From contig JAEWHY010000015.1 of assembly GCA_023387555.1 (NCBI GenBank), positions 1 to 14,074 of the forward strand: a stretch of 14,074 nt of DNA, written 5' to 3'. Shown here in pieces: positions 13,621 through 14,074 of the stretch. Within the stretch, counting starts at the first letter, position 1, and each line of letters starts with the position of its first letter. A program made the translations under genes and the position numbers. Under the pieces are notes generated by a model, which had not been told where the DNA came from, made no database searches, and saw nothing but the letters and a program-made list of their open reading frames with translations. This DNA is from Pseudomonadota bacterium (GTDB lineage Bacteria; Pseudomonadota; Alphaproteobacteria; Rhizobiales; Xanthobacteraceae).

Positions 13621-13649
13621 TACACCTGTATCGTTTTGTGGACAGTGTA
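13621..13649. promoter_or_regulatory. Inverted repeat over the promoter; possible IclR operator
   Basis: The arms TACACCTGT (13621-13629) and ACAGTGTA (13642-13649) are inverted copies differing by one base gap, 12 bases apart. The right arm covers the -10 element and the left arm the region just after the predicted transcription start. Binding there would block RNA polymerase. The operon's own IclR regulator is the natural candidate to bind it. No known IclR consensus was matched. Confidence 0.4.
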
Positions 13650-13671
13650 GGCGGGCGCGCGGCGATGTCAA
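13644..13671 (-). promoter_or_regulatory. Sigma-70-type promoter of the minus-strand operon
   Basis: TTGACA (13671-13666), a perfect -35 consensus, is followed after 16 bases by TACACT (13649-13644), four of six matches to the -10 consensus. The predicted transcription start is near 13637, giving a leader of about 78 bases before the amidohydrolase ATG. It is the only consensus-like promoter found in front of this gene set. Confidence 0.6.
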
Positions 13672-13756
13672 ATCGCGAGATTCCGCACGACGCGATTTGC
13701 TGTGGTCAATCGCGCGCGCCATCGATGCAGAACCGCAGGATGGGTTGAACTCGTAC

Positions 13757-13783
13757 GATGGGTTGAGCTCAGCGAAACCCATC
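13757..13783. repeat. 27-bp hairpin repeat, copy 1
   Basis: GATGGGTTGAGCTCAGCGAA followed by ACCCATC forms an 8-bp stem (GATGGGTT with AACCCATC) around an 11-base loop. It differs at one base of 27 from the inverted copy at 13862-13888. A fragment of the same sequence (GGATGGGTTGAACTCGTA, 13738-13755) lies directly in front. Confidence 0.8.
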
Positions 13784-13861
13784 ACGTTGCCAAACCGGAA
13801 TATCCGGAGATCTGCATTGCGTACGCTCGCAGAACATGCCGCGCACCAACTGCGACGGATC

Positions 13862-13888
13862 GATGGGTTTCGCTGCGCTCAACCCATC
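13862..13888. repeat. 27-bp hairpin repeat, copy 2 (inverted)
   Basis: On the minus strand this reads as the 13757-13783 sequence with one change, GAGCGCAGCG in place of GAGCTCAGCG. The two copies face each other across 78 bp that contain no gene. The form GATGGGTTTCGCTGCGCTCA is, from memory, a frequent intergenic motif in Bradyrhizobium and relatives. No function is assigned. Confidence 0.8.
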
Positions 13889-13939
13889 CTACGATGAAAT
13901 AGGATCAAATTCCTTATTTCCGCCATCTTCCCGTGGTTC

Positions 13940-14074
13940 ACTCTGACCATCCCGCCTCGTCCAAGGGGCGTCTGATCAGCGTCATGAGACGCGGGGCGGG
14001 ATGCGGTGGCCGTTGTGGGTGCTGAGACGCAGCATCGCAGCGGAGGCCCAAGCTGCGATGATCCGGCCCACCGG
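13940..14074. other. Structured non-coding element running off the right edge (partial)
   Basis: No convincing gene lies between the amidohydrolase start and the right edge (about 515 bp); this is its last part. CATCCCGCC (13948-13956) pairs perfectly with GGCGGGATG (13995-14003), and inside this stem GCGTCT (13968-13973) pairs with AGACGC (13987-13992), making a nested fold. The stretch ACCATCCCGCCTCGTCCAAG with GGGGCGT after it resembles, from memory, the beginning of a several-hundred-base repeated sequence frequent in Bradyrhizobium-type genomes. The element is cut by the window edge, so its full size and any RNA role cannot be seen. Confidence 0.45.

Noticed and set aside
13560..13625. 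N-terminal extension of the amidohydrolase from GTG 13625
   Set aside because: The added 22 residues are not family-like, and the codon is about 12 bases after the predicted transcription start, with the ribosome site inside the extension.
13738..13888. Repeats at the right flank considered as a CRISPR array
   Set aside because: There are only two inverted copies plus a fragment, without regular spacing or direct orientation, and no cas gene.

Overview
The window is GC-rich DNA from an alphaproteobacterium, most likely of the Bradyrhizobium / Rhodopseudomonas / Afipia group (Hyphomicrobiales). This rests on codon use, tightly packed catabolic operons, and several kinds of palindromic intergenic repeat of a style I associate from memory with that group. 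No ribosomal or other taxonomic marker is present, so the placement is an inference. The window holds thirteen protein genes in two convergent blocks.

Plus-strand block (80-6595): two Dpp/Opp-type ABC permeases and one fused double ATPase form a peptide/nickel-class importer. No substrate-binding protein is in the window, and its gene probably lies just to the left. Directly behind come a 61-residue AtzG-like protein, an AtzE-like amidase, an AtzH/HpxZ-like protein and a GntR/FCD regulator. AtzG, AtzE and AtzH belong to the lower cyanuric acid pathway, where 1-carboxybiuret becomes 1,3-dicarboxyurea and then allophanate.

Minus-strand block (13671 down to 6747): a consensus-like promoter near 13650 drives a metal-dependent amidohydrolase/decarboxylase, an IclR regulator, a cyclase-family hydrolase, a small cupin, an SDR oxidoreductase and a 3-hydroxyacyl-CoA-dehydrogenase-type enzyme. 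Most junctions are 4-bp overlaps or gaps of a few bases. After a 166-bp gap comes a full-length AtzF-type allophanate hydrolase, the enzyme that would finish the pathway begun by AtzEG and AtzH. The two blocks therefore look like one functional unit: import of a small nitrogenous compound, ring or amide opening and oxidation, then release of its ureide nitrogen as ammonia. No cyanuric acid hydrolase (AtzD) or biuret hydrolase is present, so the starting substrate is open.

Non-coding content: two copies (99 and 110 bp) of a four-stem palindromic element sit inside the two operons. Three copies of a 33-35 bp palindrome fill the convergent junction at 6596-6746. The last 400 bp hold an inverted pair of 27-bp hairpins and the start of a larger structured element that runs off the right edge. 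There is no CRISPR array, tRNA, rRNA, transposase or phage gene.
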